Of a stretch of DNA of 64,000 bases, positions 10,873-19,462 are shown one piece after another. The translations under genes and the position numbers were made by a program. How positions within the stretch are numbered: position 1 is the first letter of the stretch; the number at the start of each line of letters is the position of its first letter. The stretch is from assembly GCA_031119395.1 (NCBI GenBank), contig JAVHYA010000005.1, positions 32,032-96,031 of the forward strand. Direction: 5' to 3'. The notes beneath the pieces were generated by a model. The model saw only the letters and a program-made list of their open reading frames with translations, did no database searches and was not told the origin of the DNA. The stretch comes from Pseudomonadota bacterium (GTDB lineage: Bacteria; Pseudomonadota; Gammaproteobacteria; Burkholderiales; Burkholderiaceae_C).

Positions 10873-11705
10873 GCGGCAATCCACGTCGGCGCGAAGTGCG
10901 CGCGCTCACGCTCGGCTTTCTTTCTCTCGGTGCCAACGCGGCACCGCTCGATGTGCTCGCGGCAGCAGCCGAAGCGGGCTTCGGCGCCGCGGGCTTGCGT
11001 GTCAGCGGTCGCAAACTCGGTGACCCGTGGCCCCAGCCGAATGCCGAGGGCGATGGCTTCGAGCAGATCCGCGCTCGCGCCGAGGCGCTCTCGATCCGCA
11101 TCTCCAGCATCGCTGGCTACTACCTGTCGGAGACGACGGGCCTGTCGCACCTGCTCGCCAACGTGGAAGCCGCACGCCGCGTCGGTGCGCCGCTGATCTC
11201 GCAGGGCTGTTTCGATCCTGATCTGTCGCGCGTGACCGAACTGCTGCGTGACTATGCGCGCGCGGCAGCCGATGCCGGCGTGCGCATTGCACTCGAGTTC
11301 ATGCCCATGAGTTCGCTCAAGACGATCGCCGATGCGCAGCGCGTGATCGCCGACAGCGGTGCGCGCAACGTGGGCCTGCTGATCGACTCCCTCCATCTCG
11401 CGCGCTCGGGTGCCGGCAGCGCGGACGTGCGAGCGCTCGACGCCCGATGCATCTATCTGACGCAACTCTGTGATGCGCCCGCCGTGCGAGCGGCTGGAAC
11501 GACCCTGTTCGACGAGGCGATGTCGGGCCGCATGTACCTCGGCGACGGCGGCCTCGATCTGAAAGGGCTGGTGGACGCCCTGTGGCCCGACGCGGAGATC
11601 GAGCTGGAAACCCCCGTCATCGCCGACGCGGCGCTGCCACCCGGCGAGCGCGCGCGACGTGCAGCACAGAAGGCCACGGCCTTCTTCGCATCGCACTTCG
11701 GCTGA
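10869..11705 (+). CDS. Sugar-phosphate isomerase/epimerase-like TIM-barrel protein
   Basis: A 278-residue AP-endonuclease-2/xylose-isomerase-like barrel. Recognisable pieces are the N-terminal strand LTLGFLSLGANAAPLDVLAAAAEAGFGAAGLR, the strand-end acid IALEFMPM and LLIDSLHLARSG, both typical divalent-metal ligand positions of this fold. The actual reaction cannot be told; members isomerise sugars or ketoses, and some dehydrate or decarboxylate cyclic intermediates. The ATG overlaps the previous stop (ATGA), so it is translationally linked to the enone reductase and presumably acts in the same branch. It ends 5 bases from the convergent crotonase stop. Confidence 0.75.
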   Translation: MSGNPRRREVRALTLGFLSLGANAAPLDVLAAAAEAGFGAAGLRVSGRKLGDPWPQPNAEGDGFEQIRARAEALSIRISSIAGYYLSETTGLSHLLANVEAARRVGAPLISQGCFDPDLSRVTELLRDYARAAADAGVRIALEFMPMSSLKTIADAQRVIADSGARNVGLLIDSLHLARSGAGSADVRALDARCIYLTQLCDAPAVRAAGTTLFDEAMSGRMYLGDGGLDLKGLVDALWPDAEIELETPVIADAALPPGERARRAAQKATAFFASHFG

Positions 11706-11710
11706 GGGCC

Positions 11711-12514
11711 TCAGCCTCGCGCGGACTTCAGGCCGCTGAAGGCCGGACGCTGCTTTCCGAGGATCGCTTCGACCTGCGCGGCCGGTTCCGGCGCCGCGAA
11801 GGCGGCGGCCTGGCTCGCAGCTTCCAGCGCGAAGGCACTCTGCCTGTCGCTGTCGAGCGAGGCATTCAGCATGGCCTTGGAAAGCGCGACTGCGGTCGGC
11901 GCGGCGCGGGCCATGCGCTCGGCCATCTCGCGCGCTCGGGCTTCGAGCGCTTCGCTGGCGTGCACTTCCATCACGATGCCGAGTTCCCGGGCTTCGTCGA
12001 CGCTGACATCTCGGGTGGAGAACACCAGTTCCTTCGCCCGCTGGAGGCCCACGACACGCGGCAGAAGATAGAGCGCGCCCAGGTCGGGCACGAGCCCGAG
12101 CCGCAAGTGGGCCATGGCGAATTTCGCGCGCGGACTCGCGATGATCATGTCCGCGCACAGAGCCAGCGCGAAGCCGGCGCCGATGGCGGGGCCGTCGATC
12201 GCGGCGATCACGGGGCAGCCCACGTTCAGCAGATCGTCGGTGAGGCGAAGTCCCGCGTTGATGCGGCGCTGCCAGTAGGCCGGGCCCGCGTGCGCATGCT
12301 CCTGCAATGCATGGAGGTTGCCCCCCGCGCAAAAGGCGCCCGCGCCGCCGGTCAGAACGAGCACGCGCACGGCAGGGTCGTTGCGCACCTGCTCCAGCAC
12401 CGCCATGAGGTCGGTGCGCAGCGGCACATCCAGCGGGTTGTGGATCTCGGGCCGGGTGAGCCGAATCCAGCCGACTGCGCTCTGCACGGAGTAGTCGAGG
12501 GTCTGCATCTGCAC
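11711..12514 (-). CDS. Enoyl-CoA hydratase/isomerase family protein (crotonase 1)
   Basis: A 267-residue crotonase. GAFCAGGNL near 60-68 is the first oxyanion-hole segment, and AIDGPAIGAGFALALCADMIIAS near 106-128 contains the second. At the usual first catalytic Glu position the segment reads MAHLRLGLVPDLGALYLLPR, with His instead of Glu and Asp in the second acid region. The active site is therefore not that of a standard hydratase, and an isomerase or other CoA activity is possible. Last gene of a leftward thiolase-DUF35-crotonase unit. Two Met codons open the frame (12514 and 12508). Confidence 0.85.
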   Translation of the reverse strand: MQMQTLDYSVQSAVGWIRLTRPEIHNPLDVPLRTDLMAVLEQVRNDPAVRVLVLTGGAGAFCAGGNLHALQEHAHAGPAYWQRRINAGLRLTDDLLNVGCPVIAAIDGPAIGAGFALALCADMIIASPRAKFAMAHLRLGLVPDLGALYLLPRVVGLQRAKELVFSTRDVSVDEARELGIVMEVHASEALEARAREMAERMARAAPTAVALSKAMLNASLDSDRQSAFALEAASQAAAFAAPEPAAQVEAILGKQRPAFSGLKSARG

Positions 12515-12519
12515 TGCGC

Positions 12520-12918
12520 TCAGGCCGGCTTGAACATCGGTACCATCGCGCCGCCCTCTGCCGGCTTGAAGGAAACCTGGACGCGCTGCCCGATCTTCAG
12601 GTCGTCGAGATCGCAGTCGACGATGTTGGTGAGCATGGTGATGCCCTCATCGAGTGCGACGTAGGCGATGGCGTAGGGAATGGGGCCGGCGCGGCGCGTG
12701 ACGCTCACGCTGTAGATCGTGCCCAGCCCCGAGAGGCTGCACCACTCGGTTTCGCCCATGCAGAAGGGGCAGAGCGCGCGCGGATACCAGTGGGCCTTTG
12801 CGCAACGGGTGCAGCGCCGCGTGCAGAGAAGGCCTTCCTTGGCCTGTGTCCAGAAATGCTCGGTGGCGGCGTCGACGGTCACGGGTGCCAGAGGGCGATC
12901 GGTGTAGGGAGTGGTCAT
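12520..12918 (-). CDS. DUF35/OB-fold acyl-CoA-associated protein with zinc ribbon
   Basis: A 132-residue DUF35 protein. The N-terminal rubredoxin-like zinc ribbon has CTRC at 36-39 and CPFC at 50-53; the remainder is the OB-fold (GTIYSVSVTRRAGPIPYAIAYVALDEG...). Such proteins are obligate partners of thiolase-fold enzymes, for example in side-chain aldolases of steroid breakdown and in acetyl transferases. It sits 3 bases after the thiolase-like gene, its expected partner, and 5 bases before crotonase 1. Confidence 0.9.
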   Translation of the reverse strand: MTTPYTDRPLAPVTVDAATEHFWTQAKEGLLCTRRCTRCAKAHWYPRALCPFCMGETEWCSLSGLGTIYSVSVTRRAGPIPYAIAYVALDEGITMLTNIVDCDLDDLKIGQRVQVSFKPAEGGAMVPMFKPA

Positions 12919-12921
12919 CGC

Positions 12922-14091
12922 TTATTGCCTTTCCATGATCAGGGTGGCGCTGCCGTGGCGCGAGCCCAGCAGGCCGCCGGTGCCTTGGGCCAGGGCCAGG
13001 GTGCAATCGGGCACCTGAACCTTCGGGTGCGCCTCACCGCGCAACTGGCGGACGGCCTCGATGACCTTCGTGATGCCGCCGCGATTGGCCGGGTGGTTGT
13101 TGCACAGGCCACCGCCATCGGTATTGAAGGGCAGCTTGCCGACGCCCGAGATCAGGTTGCCGTCGGCCACGAAGCGACCGCCATCCCCCTTCTTGCAGAA
13201 GCCGAGGTCTTCCAGCTGCATCAGCACGGTGATGGTGAAGCTGTCGTAGATCGATGCGTACTGGATGTCGGCGGGGCTCACGCCCGCTTCCTCGAACGCG
13301 ATCGGGCCGGAGATCGCCGCGCCGGACCAGGTCAGGTCAACCTGCCCGCCGAGCTGGCCCTTGATGGTCTCGCCCGCGCCCAGAATGTGGATGACCGGGC
13401 GCTTCAGACGCGCAGCGATCTCGGGTCGCACCACCACCAGGGCGCCGCCGCCGTCGCTCACCACGCAGCAGTCCAGCTTGTGCAACGGGTCGGAAATCAT
13501 GGGCGAGGCGAGCACTTCTTCCACCGTGACCGGTTCGCGCAGCATCGCGTTCGGGTTGTGCTGCGCATGGGCAGCGGCTGCCACCTTGATCCATGCGAGT
13601 TGCTCGCTGGTGGTGCCGTACTCGTGCATGTGGCGGGCGGCCGCCAGCGCGTACATGTTGACCGTGACGGGACTGTAGGGCATCTCCCAGGGCACGTCCG
13701 GCGTGTTGGCCGTGACCAGCCGGGGCGCCACGCCGCTCGATCCTTCGCTGCGCGGACGGCCCGCGAGGGTCACCAGCGCGACATCGCACTTGCCGGCCGC
13801 GATGGCCTGTGCGGCATGCGACACATGGATCAGGTAGGCCGAGCCGCCGGTGTCGGTGCTGTCGACATGGCGCAGTCGGGTCAGGCCCAGGTAGTCGGCC
13901 ATGTTGTTGGCACCCAGGCCGGGCGCATCGCCGGCGCAGAAGTAGCCGTCGACATCCTGCAGGGTGAGCCCGGCGTCCGCCAACGCGCCGCGGGCGCATT
14001 CGGCGTGCAGTTGCGCCACGGTCTTGTCGGGGGCCTTGCGGGTCGGGTGCTCGTAGGCGCCTGCGATGCAGGCCTTGCGTCTGATGGTCAT
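12922..14091 (-). CDS. SCP2/Ltp-type thiolase-fold protein lacking the nucleophilic Cys (thiolase-like 1)
   Basis: A 389-residue thiolase-superfamily protein of the lipid-transfer type. In the segment where thiolases carry their nucleophile (NCSTG in SCP-x) this protein reads STDTGGSA at 78-85, with no cysteine. IYDSF near 281-285 keeps the tyrosine found in Ltp2-type retro-aldolases, and DGGGLCNNHPANRGG is the C-terminal loop. Together with the adjacent DUF35 gene this suggests a side-chain aldolase or an acyltransferase of unusual mechanism rather than a classical thiolase. The start ATG is 36 bases from operator 14128-14141. Confidence 0.85.
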   Translation of the reverse strand: MTIRRKACIAGAYEHPTRKAPDKTVAQLHAECARGALADAGLTLQDVDGYFCAGDAPGLGANNMADYLGLTRLRHVDSTDTGGSAYLIHVSHAAQAIAAGKCDVALVTLAGRPRSEGSSGVAPRLVTANTPDVPWEMPYSPVTVNMYALAAARHMHEYGTTSEQLAWIKVAAAAHAQHNPNAMLREPVTVEEVLASPMISDPLHKLDCCVVSDGGGALVVVRPEIAARLKRPVIHILGAGETIKGQLGGQVDLTWSGAAISGPIAFEEAGVSPADIQYASIYDSFTITVLMQLEDLGFCKKGDGGRFVADGNLISGVGKLPFNTDGGGLCNNHPANRGGITKVIEAVRQLRGEAHPKVQVPDCTLALAQGTGGLLGSRHGSATLIMERQ

Positions 14092-14127
14092 GTGTTTGCT
14101 CCAGCCACTGTTCGCAGGTAGGATATC

Positions 14128-14141
14128 ATTGGTTCAACCAT
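14128..14141. promoter_or_regulatory. GntR/FadR-type operator, site 3 (ATTGGTTCAACCAT)
   Basis: A perfect dyad in the 76-base gap between the leftward thiolase-like gene and the rightward SDR gene. TATCAT at 14124-14129 is a possible rightward -10 overlapping it. Spacer TCA is the western class. Confidence 0.8.
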
Positions 14142-14167
14142 CGAACAAGCCAACAAGGAGCATCGAA

Positions 14168-14941
14168 GTGGATCCCATCGTCAGCCTGCAAGGGCGCACC
14201 ATCGTCGTCACCGGGGCCGGCCAGGGCATCGGCAAGGGCGTTGCTGAACTGGCCATCGAACTCGGCGCCAACGTGGTGGCGGTCGACCTCAATGGTCAAA
14301 CGCTCGACGCTGCGGTCTCCGCGCTGCCGCAGACGCGCGTGCTCGCGGTGCAGGGCAGCGTGGCCGACCCGGCCCTGGCCGATCGCGCGGTGAACGAAGC
14401 GGTCGCCAGGTTCGGCGCGGTGCACGGCCTCGTCAACAACGCCGGCATCATCCGCCCCGCCATGATCGACAAGATGACCGACCAGCAATGGCAGGAAGTG
14501 ATCGATGTGCACCTCACCGGTTCCTTCTACTGGATGCGTGCCACGGGTCGCCACATGGTCGAACGGGCCAAGGGCGGCGACAAGACGGGCGGCTCGATCG
14601 TCAACATCTCGTCCGACGCCGGTCGCAAGGGCTCGATCGGCCAGATCAACTACGCGGCAGCCAAGGCCGGCATGCTCGGCATGACGATGACTGCAGCGCG
14701 CGAATGGGGGCGCCACAACATCCGCACCAACTCGATCTGCTTCGGCGTGGTCGAAACGCCGATGACCGAAGTCGTGCGCGGCGAGAAGTTCCGCGACGGC
14801 ATGCTCGCGCAGATTCCGTTGGGCCGCTGGTCCACGCCGGGTGAGGTCGTGAAGAGCGTCTGTTTCCTGCTGTCGGACGGAGCCAGCTACGTCACGGGCC
14901 AGCATCTGGGCGTGAACGGCGGCTTCCACATCAGCCTCTGA
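14168..14941 (+). CDS. Short-chain dehydrogenase/reductase (SDR 1)
   Basis: A 257-residue classical SDR: TGAGQGIG at 15-22 binds the nucleotide, NNAG at 90-93, Ser148/149, Tyr162 and Lys166 (INYAAAKAG) form the catalytic set. Asp at 40 after strand two (VAVDLN) suggests NAD(H). Likely oxidises a hydroxyl, for example a 3-hydroxyacyl-CoA or a ring alcohol. The start is GTG at 14168, decided by AAGGAG at 14155-14160, seven bases upstream. First of four tightly spaced genes (SDR, crotonase, MaoC, phosphatase). Confidence 0.9.
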   Translation: MDPIVSLQGRTIVVTGAGQGIGKGVAELAIELGANVVAVDLNGQTLDAAVSALPQTRVLAVQGSVADPALADRAVNEAVARFGAVHGLVNNAGIIRPAMIDKMTDQQWQEVIDVHLTGSFYWMRATGRHMVERAKGGDKTGGSIVNISSDAGRKGSIGQINYAAAKAGMLGMTMTAAREWGRHNIRTNSICFGVVETPMTEVVRGEKFRDGMLAQIPLGRWSTPGEVVKSVCFLLSDGASYVTGQHLGVNGGFHISL

Positions 14942-14942
14942 C

Positions 14943-15740
14943 ATGGCGGGCGACAGCATCCTGCTGGAGCGCACGGACGGCGTGGCCGTCATCACGCTGA
15001 ACCGGCCGTCGGCCAAGAATGCGATCGACATCCCGACCACGGACGCGCTCGTGGCCGCCTTGCGCGCGCTGCGTGCGGACGACGACATCCGCGCAGTCGT
15101 CCTGACGGGTGCGGGCGGCGACTTCTGCGCGGGCGGCGACGTCAAGGGCATGGCCGATGGCGGCTCGCGCACGGTCGAGCAGCGCCGCACGGGCATGGCA
15201 CGCTATGCCGAACTGGCGCGCGCGCTGGCGTCGCTGGACAAGCCCCTGATCGCCGCGGTCGACGGCGTCGCCTTCGGCGCGGGCCTCAGCATGGCGCTCT
15301 ACGCCGACATCGTCCTGGTGAGCACGCGCGCGCGGCTGGCCATGGTGTTCCATCGCATCGGCCTCGTGCCCGATGTGGGCGCCTGGTACCAATTGCCCCG
15401 TGTGGTGGGATTGCAGCGTGCCAAGGAACTGATCTATTCGGCCCGCGAGTTCGGTGCCGACGAGGCGGTGCGGATCGGCATCGCGCTGGAGGTTCTCGCG
15501 TCGCACGCCCTGATGCCGCGCGCAATGGAACTGGCCCGCAGTCTCGCAGGTGCATCGCCGACGGCATTCAGCCTTTCCAAGCGCGCGCTGGCTGCGACGC
15601 TGCAGAGCGATCTGGACACCATGCTGGACATGGAAGCGTCGTCGCAGGCGATTGCATCGTCCAGCGCGTACTTCCGCGAAGCGATCCGCCGCTTCGCTGC
15701 CAAGGAGCCGGCGCAGTTCCGCTGGCCGAACAAGGATTGA
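14943..15740 (+). CDS. Enoyl-CoA hydratase/isomerase family protein (crotonase 2)
   Basis: A 265-residue crotonase with GDFCAGGDV near 59-67 and AAVDGVAFGAGLSMALYADIVLVS near 103-126. The region of the first catalytic Glu reads MVFHRIGLVPDVGAWYQLPR, as in crotonase 1 (His in place of Glu, Asp in the second acid region), and the VVGLQRAKEL stretch is shared with crotonase 1, so the two look like paralogues flanking the same operator on opposite strands. It begins one base after the SDR stop. Confidence 0.88.
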   Translation: MAGDSILLERTDGVAVITLNRPSAKNAIDIPTTDALVAALRALRADDDIRAVVLTGAGGDFCAGGDVKGMADGGSRTVEQRRTGMARYAELARALASLDKPLIAAVDGVAFGAGLSMALYADIVLVSTRARLAMVFHRIGLVPDVGAWYQLPRVVGLQRAKELIYSAREFGADEAVRIGIALEVLASHALMPRAMELARSLAGASPTAFSLSKRALAATLQSDLDTMLDMEASSQAIASSSAYFREAIRRFAAKEPAQFRWPNKD

Positions 15741-15744
15741 AAGC

Positions 15745-16617
15745 ATGATCGACTACGAGAAGACCAAGGCCTGGCGTTCCGATCCGGTGCGCCATACCTA
15801 CACGGATCGCGAGACCATCCTCTATGCCCTCGGCGTGGGTTTCGCGTCCGATCCGCTGGTGCTGGAGGAACTGCGCTTCGTCTATGAGAAGGAACTCCAG
15901 GCCGTGCCCACGATGGCGGCGGTCCTGGCGTCGCCCGGCTTCTGGATGCGCGATCGCAAGGAACTCGGCATCGACTACCTGAAGCTGGTGCATGGCGAAC
16001 AGGGCGTCACGATCCATTCGCCATTGCCCGCATCCGGCACGTTGGTCGGCGAGAGCCGCGTCACCCGCATCGTCGACAAGGGCGAGGGCAAGGGTGCGAC
16101 GATGCATGTGGAGAAGACCCTCACCGATGAGGCGACCGGCCGGCGGGTCGCTACCTCGGAGATGGTGCTCTTCCTGCGTGGCGATGGCGGCTTCTCGAAG
16201 AACGGCGGCGGCGACGAACCCGCACCCGCCGCGCCTGCAGCACCCGACGCGGCGCCCGAGCTGACGATCGAACTGCCGACCCGTGCGGATGCGGCAGTGC
16301 TGTACCGCCTCTGCGGCGACATCAACCCGCTGCACATCGATCCCGCCGTGGCGGCCAAGGCGGGCTTTCCGCGGCCGATCCTTCACGGGCTCGCAACCTA
16401 TGGGAACGCATGTCGCGGCATCCTGGCGGCCTTCTGCGGCCACGATGCCTCGCGCATGAAGTCGATCCGGGCGCGGCTGACGTCCCCGGTCTATCCCGGC
16501 GAGACGCTCGTGCTCGATTGCTGGCGCCTGGGCTCCGAGGAGGTCGCCTTCCGTGCCAGCGTGAAGGAGCGCGGGGTGCAGGTGCTTGCCAACGGGCGCG
16601 CAGTCCTCGGGGCCTGA
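15745..16617 (+). CDS. MaoC-type (R)-specific enoyl-CoA hydratase, hydratase-2 double hotdog
   Basis: A 290-residue protein with two hotdog halves joined by a Pro/Ala-rich linker near 157-175. The second half carries the hydratase-2 signature CGDINPLHIDPAVAAKAGF with Asp192 and His197, followed by PILHGLATYG. Such enzymes hydrate trans-2-enoyl-CoA, including bulky steroid or bile-acid side-chain and pristanoyl-type substrates in the peroxisomal MFE2 relatives. Placed directly after a crotonase and SDR, it fits the hydration step of a beta-oxidation cycle on a branched acyl-CoA. Confidence 0.88.
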   Translation: MIDYEKTKAWRSDPVRHTYTDRETILYALGVGFASDPLVLEELRFVYEKELQAVPTMAAVLASPGFWMRDRKELGIDYLKLVHGEQGVTIHSPLPASGTLVGESRVTRIVDKGEGKGATMHVEKTLTDEATGRRVATSEMVLFLRGDGGFSKNGGGDEPAPAAPAAPDAAPELTIELPTRADAAVLYRLCGDINPLHIDPAVAAKAGFPRPILHGLATYGNACRGILAAFCGHDASRMKSIRARLTSPVYPGETLVLDCWRLGSEEVAFRASVKERGVQVLANGRAVLGA

Positions 16618-16622
16618 CGGTC

Positions 16623-17342
16623 ATGCCGGCCGCGCACAGCGTGCCGAACCTGCGCGACCTGGGCGGCATCGCCACCGCGTCGGGCCATGTGATTGCACCG
16701 GGCCGACTCTGGCGTTCCAGTCACTTCGGTTCGGTGTCGGACGGCGACCTGGATGCGCTGCGCGCCATCGGACTGCAGTCGGCGATCGATCTGCGCGGCG
16801 CCAACGAGCGGGCGCGCGCGCCGTCGCGCCTGGCGCAATTCGGGATTCGCGAGCTGCATCTGCCGATCGAGCCGCGCGCGATGGGCGCGCTGCGCGAGCT
16901 GCGCGAGGCGGGTGAACCCGACGAGTCCGCGCTGGCCGCCATCATGTTCGAGGTCTATCGGCGCTTCGCGAACGAGCACGCGCCGATCTTCGCCTCGCTC
17001 CTGCGCCTGGTGGCCGACGAGGCGACGGCGCTGCCGCTGGTGATCCACTGCACCGCCGGAAAGGACCGCACCGGCTGGGCTGCGGCATTGCTGCTGCGTG
17101 CGCTCGGGGTGCAGCGCGAAGCCGTGCTCGACGACTTTCTGGAGAGCAACGCCCACTGGTCCATGCAGGGTGTTTCCGCCGACTGGGCACTGCTGGCGAC
17201 GGTGCGCGCCGACTACCTGCAATGCGCGTTCGATGCCATCGACGAGCGCTGGGGCTCGTTCGACGCGTACCTGGAAGGACCGCTCGGCCTCGATCGGCAG
17301 GCGCGCGAGCGCCTCCACGGGCGCCTGCTGATCAGGCGCTGA
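16623..17342 (+). CDS. MptpB/LipA-like tyrosine/lipid phosphatase
   Basis: A 239-residue cysteine phosphatase. NLRDLGG at 9-15, APGRLWRSSH at 25-34, IDLRGANER at 55-63 and the P-loop HCTAGKDRTG at 142-151 (Cys143, Arg149) match the atypical MptpB/LipA class, which removes phosphate from phosphotyrosine and phosphoinositides. DDFLESN follows as in that class. In this operon a small-molecule phosphate ester is as likely a substrate as a protein; two APH-type kinases are encoded in the region. It starts 5 bases after the MaoC stop. Confidence 0.85.
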   Translation: MPAAHSVPNLRDLGGIATASGHVIAPGRLWRSSHFGSVSDGDLDALRAIGLQSAIDLRGANERARAPSRLAQFGIRELHLPIEPRAMGALRELREAGEPDESALAAIMFEVYRRFANEHAPIFASLLRLVADEATALPLVIHCTAGKDRTGWAAALLLRALGVQREAVLDDFLESNAHWSMQGVSADWALLATVRADYLQCAFDAIDERWGSFDAYLEGPLGLDRQARERLHGRLLIRR

Positions 17343-17345
17343 GGA

Positions 17346-18317
17346 CTAGAGCTTCACGCGCCCTGCGTCGACCAGCTTCTGCGTGAGCGCAAGCTGGTCT
17401 TTCATGAAGCGCTGCGTCTTGTCGGCGCCCCATGGTGCCGGGTCGAAGCCCAGCTCCAGCAGTTTCGCGCGCACGTCCGGCATCACCAGGATGCGGCCCA
17501 TCTCCGCGTTGAGCCTGTCGACGATCGCCTTCGGCGTCTTCGCGGGCACGAAGGCAGCGCCCCAGCCGGGCATGTCGACTGCCGGATAGCCGAGCTCAGC
17601 GAAGGTCGGCACGTCGGGATACGCGGGAAAGCGCGTGCCACTGGCGACGGCGAGCGGCCTGATCTTGCCGGGGTAGCGATTCACGCCGCCGACCGACGTC
17701 ACCGCCGCATCGATCTGGCCGCCAATCAGGTCCTGCAGCGCGGGGGTCTCACCCTTGTAGGGCACGTGGACGGTGTCGATGCCGGCCGCCATGTTGAACA
17801 GTTCGCCGACGAAGTGGCCGCCCGAACCCGGGCCATAGGAGCCGTAGGAGAGCTTTCCCGGCCGCGTCTTGGCGAGGGCCACGTACTGCTGGAGCGTGGA
17901 GACCGGCAGGCTGTCGCGGACCCCGAGCGCGATCGGCGTGAGCGCCAGCATGCCCACCGGCTGGAGGTCTTCGAGGCGGTAGCCCGGCTTCGGCATCAGG
18001 ACGGTGTTGCTCAGGAGCGCGCTGTAGCCGATGAGTACCGTGTATCCGTCGGGCGGCGCCTGCGACACCGCAGCCGCGGCGATGGCGCCACTGGCGCCGG
18101 CCCTGGATTCGACGATGCAAGGCTGGCTCCAGGCATCGGTCAGCTTCTGGCCAATGATCCGCATCATGGTGTCGTGCCCCCCGCCCGCCGGCGTGGGGAT
18201 CACGAACTTGATGACCTGCGAAGGGAAGGCCTGCGGCTGCGCCTGTGCGAGCGGCAGGACGCCCGAACCGAGCGAGCCGAGCGCAGCTGCAAGCGTCTGG
18301 CGTCGGGTGAAGTTCAT
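17346..18317 (-). CDS. Bug/TctC-type periplasmic receptor 2
   Basis: A 323-residue receptor. The signal MNFTRRQTLAAALGSLGSG...AQA has a twin arginine. FPSQVIKFVIPTPAGGGHD and APPDGYT mark the ligand-loop strands of the family, and GPGSGGHFVGELF and HVPYKGE the hinge region. Convergent with the phosphatase gene (3 bases between stops). It stands alone as a one-gene unit whose promoter region carries operator 18372-18385. AAGGAGA precedes the ATG by 6 bases. Confidence 0.9.
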   Translation of the reverse strand: MNFTRRQTLAAALGSLGSGVLPLAQAQPQAFPSQVIKFVIPTPAGGGHDTMMRIIGQKLTDAWSQPCIVESRAGASGAIAAAAVSQAPPDGYTVLIGYSALLSNTVLMPKPGYRLEDLQPVGMLALTPIALGVRDSLPVSTLQQYVALAKTRPGKLSYGSYGPGSGGHFVGELFNMAAGIDTVHVPYKGETPALQDLIGGQIDAAVTSVGGVNRYPGKIRPLAVASGTRFPAYPDVPTFAELGYPAVDMPGWGAAFVPAKTPKAIVDRLNAEMGRILVMPDVRAKLLELGFDPAPWGADKTQRFMKDQLALTQKLVDAGRVKL

Positions 18318-18371
18318 TGCGATGTCTCCTTGTGTGATGGATTCGGCTGCTATACGATTCCTCGGCCGATC

Positions 18372-18385
18372 ATTGGTTCAACCAT
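18372..18385. promoter_or_regulatory. GntR/FadR-type operator, site 4 (ATTGGTTCAACCAT)
   Basis: Identical 14 bases to site 3, located between divergent receptor 2 and the kinase gene, 15 bases before the GTG at 18401. Confidence 0.8.
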
Positions 18386-18400
18386 AGATTAAACGACAAA

Positions 18401-19462
18401 GTGAACAATTCATCCACCCCAAGATGCACGGCGGCAAGCAGCTTCGATGGGGCGCAGACGAGCGCGCTCGACGGATTGATCCGCCGCGAGATCGGGGCCT
18501 TCGATGGCGCGCTGCGCGTGCAACAGGTCGAAGGTGGGCAATCGAATCCGACCTTCATCGTCGATGCGGGCGCGCGGCGGCTGGTGCTGCGACGCAAGCC
18601 GCCGGGCGTGCTGCTGCCCTCGGCGCACGCGGTGGAACGGGAGTTCCGCGTGCTGCGCGCGCTTGAGGGTTCGGACGTGCCGGTGCCGCGGGCACGCGTC
18701 CTGTGCGAGGACCCCGAGGTGCTGGGCAGCACCTTCTACCTGATGGACTTCGTGCAGGGGCGCATCCTCACCGATCAGACCCTGCCCGGCATGGCACCCG
18801 CCGAGCGCCGTGCTCACTACGCCGAGATGGCCCGTGTGATGGCGGCGCTGCACGCGGTCGACTGGCGTGCGCGGGGGCTGGCGGACTATGGCCGCGATGG
18901 CCGCTATGTCGAGCGCCAGATCGAGCGCTGGAGCCGCCAGTACCGCGCGAGCGAGACCGCCCGCATCGAGGCGATGGAGCGCCTGATCGATTGGCTGCCC
19001 GCCCATGTGCCGCCGCAGGAAAGCACCTCGCTCGTGCACGGCGACTTCCGGCTCGACAACCTCGTGTTCCATCCGAGCGAGCCGCGCATCGTCGCGGTGC
19101 TCGACTGGGAACTCTCGACGCTGGGCGATCCGCTGGTCGACTTCGCATACCACTGCCTCGCCTGGCGCCTGCAGCTCGGAACCCATCGCACGTTGGCCGG
19201 CCTCGATGCCTTGCCCGAAGGCATTCCGGCCGAGGCGCAGCATGTGGCCGACTACTGCCGCGCAAGCGGGCGCGCCGACGCACGCCTTGCACATTGGCAC
19301 TACCACCTTGCATTCAACATGTTCCGCCTTGCCGCCATTCAGCAGGGCGTGGCCCGTCGCGCGCTGGACGGCAACGCCGCCAACAGCCGCGCGGCCGCCG
19401 TGGCCGCGCGGGTCCAGGCAACCGCTGAAGCCGGCTGGGCGGCAGTGAAGGCGGCCCAATGA
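18401..19462 (+). CDS. APH-family phosphotransferase 1 (ACAD10/LvaA-like small-molecule kinase)
   Basis: A 353-residue aminoglycoside-phosphotransferase-fold kinase. VEGGQSNPTF near 44-53 is the nucleotide loop, LVHGDFRLDNLVF near 212-224 the catalytic Brenner loop, and VLDWELSTLGDPLVD the metal-binding DxD-like region. This branch is the one associated with acyl-CoA dehydrogenases (fused in ACAD10/11, separate as LvaA in levulinate catabolism), where it phosphorylates 4-hydroxyacyl-CoA, so drug resistance is unlikely. The start is GTG at 18401; no clear Shine-Dalgarno. It overlaps the next gene by 4 bases. Confidence 0.85.
   Translation: MNNSSTPRCTAASSFDGAQTSALDGLIRREIGAFDGALRVQQVEGGQSNPTFIVDAGARRLVLRRKPPGVLLPSAHAVEREFRVLRALEGSDVPVPRARVLCEDPEVLGSTFYLMDFVQGRILTDQTLPGMAPAERRAHYAEMARVMAALHAVDWRARGLADYGRDGRYVERQIERWSRQYRASETARIEAMERLIDWLPAHVPPQESTSLVHGDFRLDNLVFHPSEPRIVAVLDWELSTLGDPLVDFAYHCLAWRLQLGTHRTLAGLDALPEGIPAEAQHVADYCRASGRADARLAHWHYHLAFNMFRLAAIQQGVARRALDGNAANSRAAAVAARVQATAEAGWAAVKAAQ

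Noticed and set aside
18401-19462. Aminoglycoside resistance gene
   Set aside because: The fold is APH, but the context of acyl-CoA genes and the ACAD10-like motif set point to metabolite phosphorylation. The same holds for 32528-33538.
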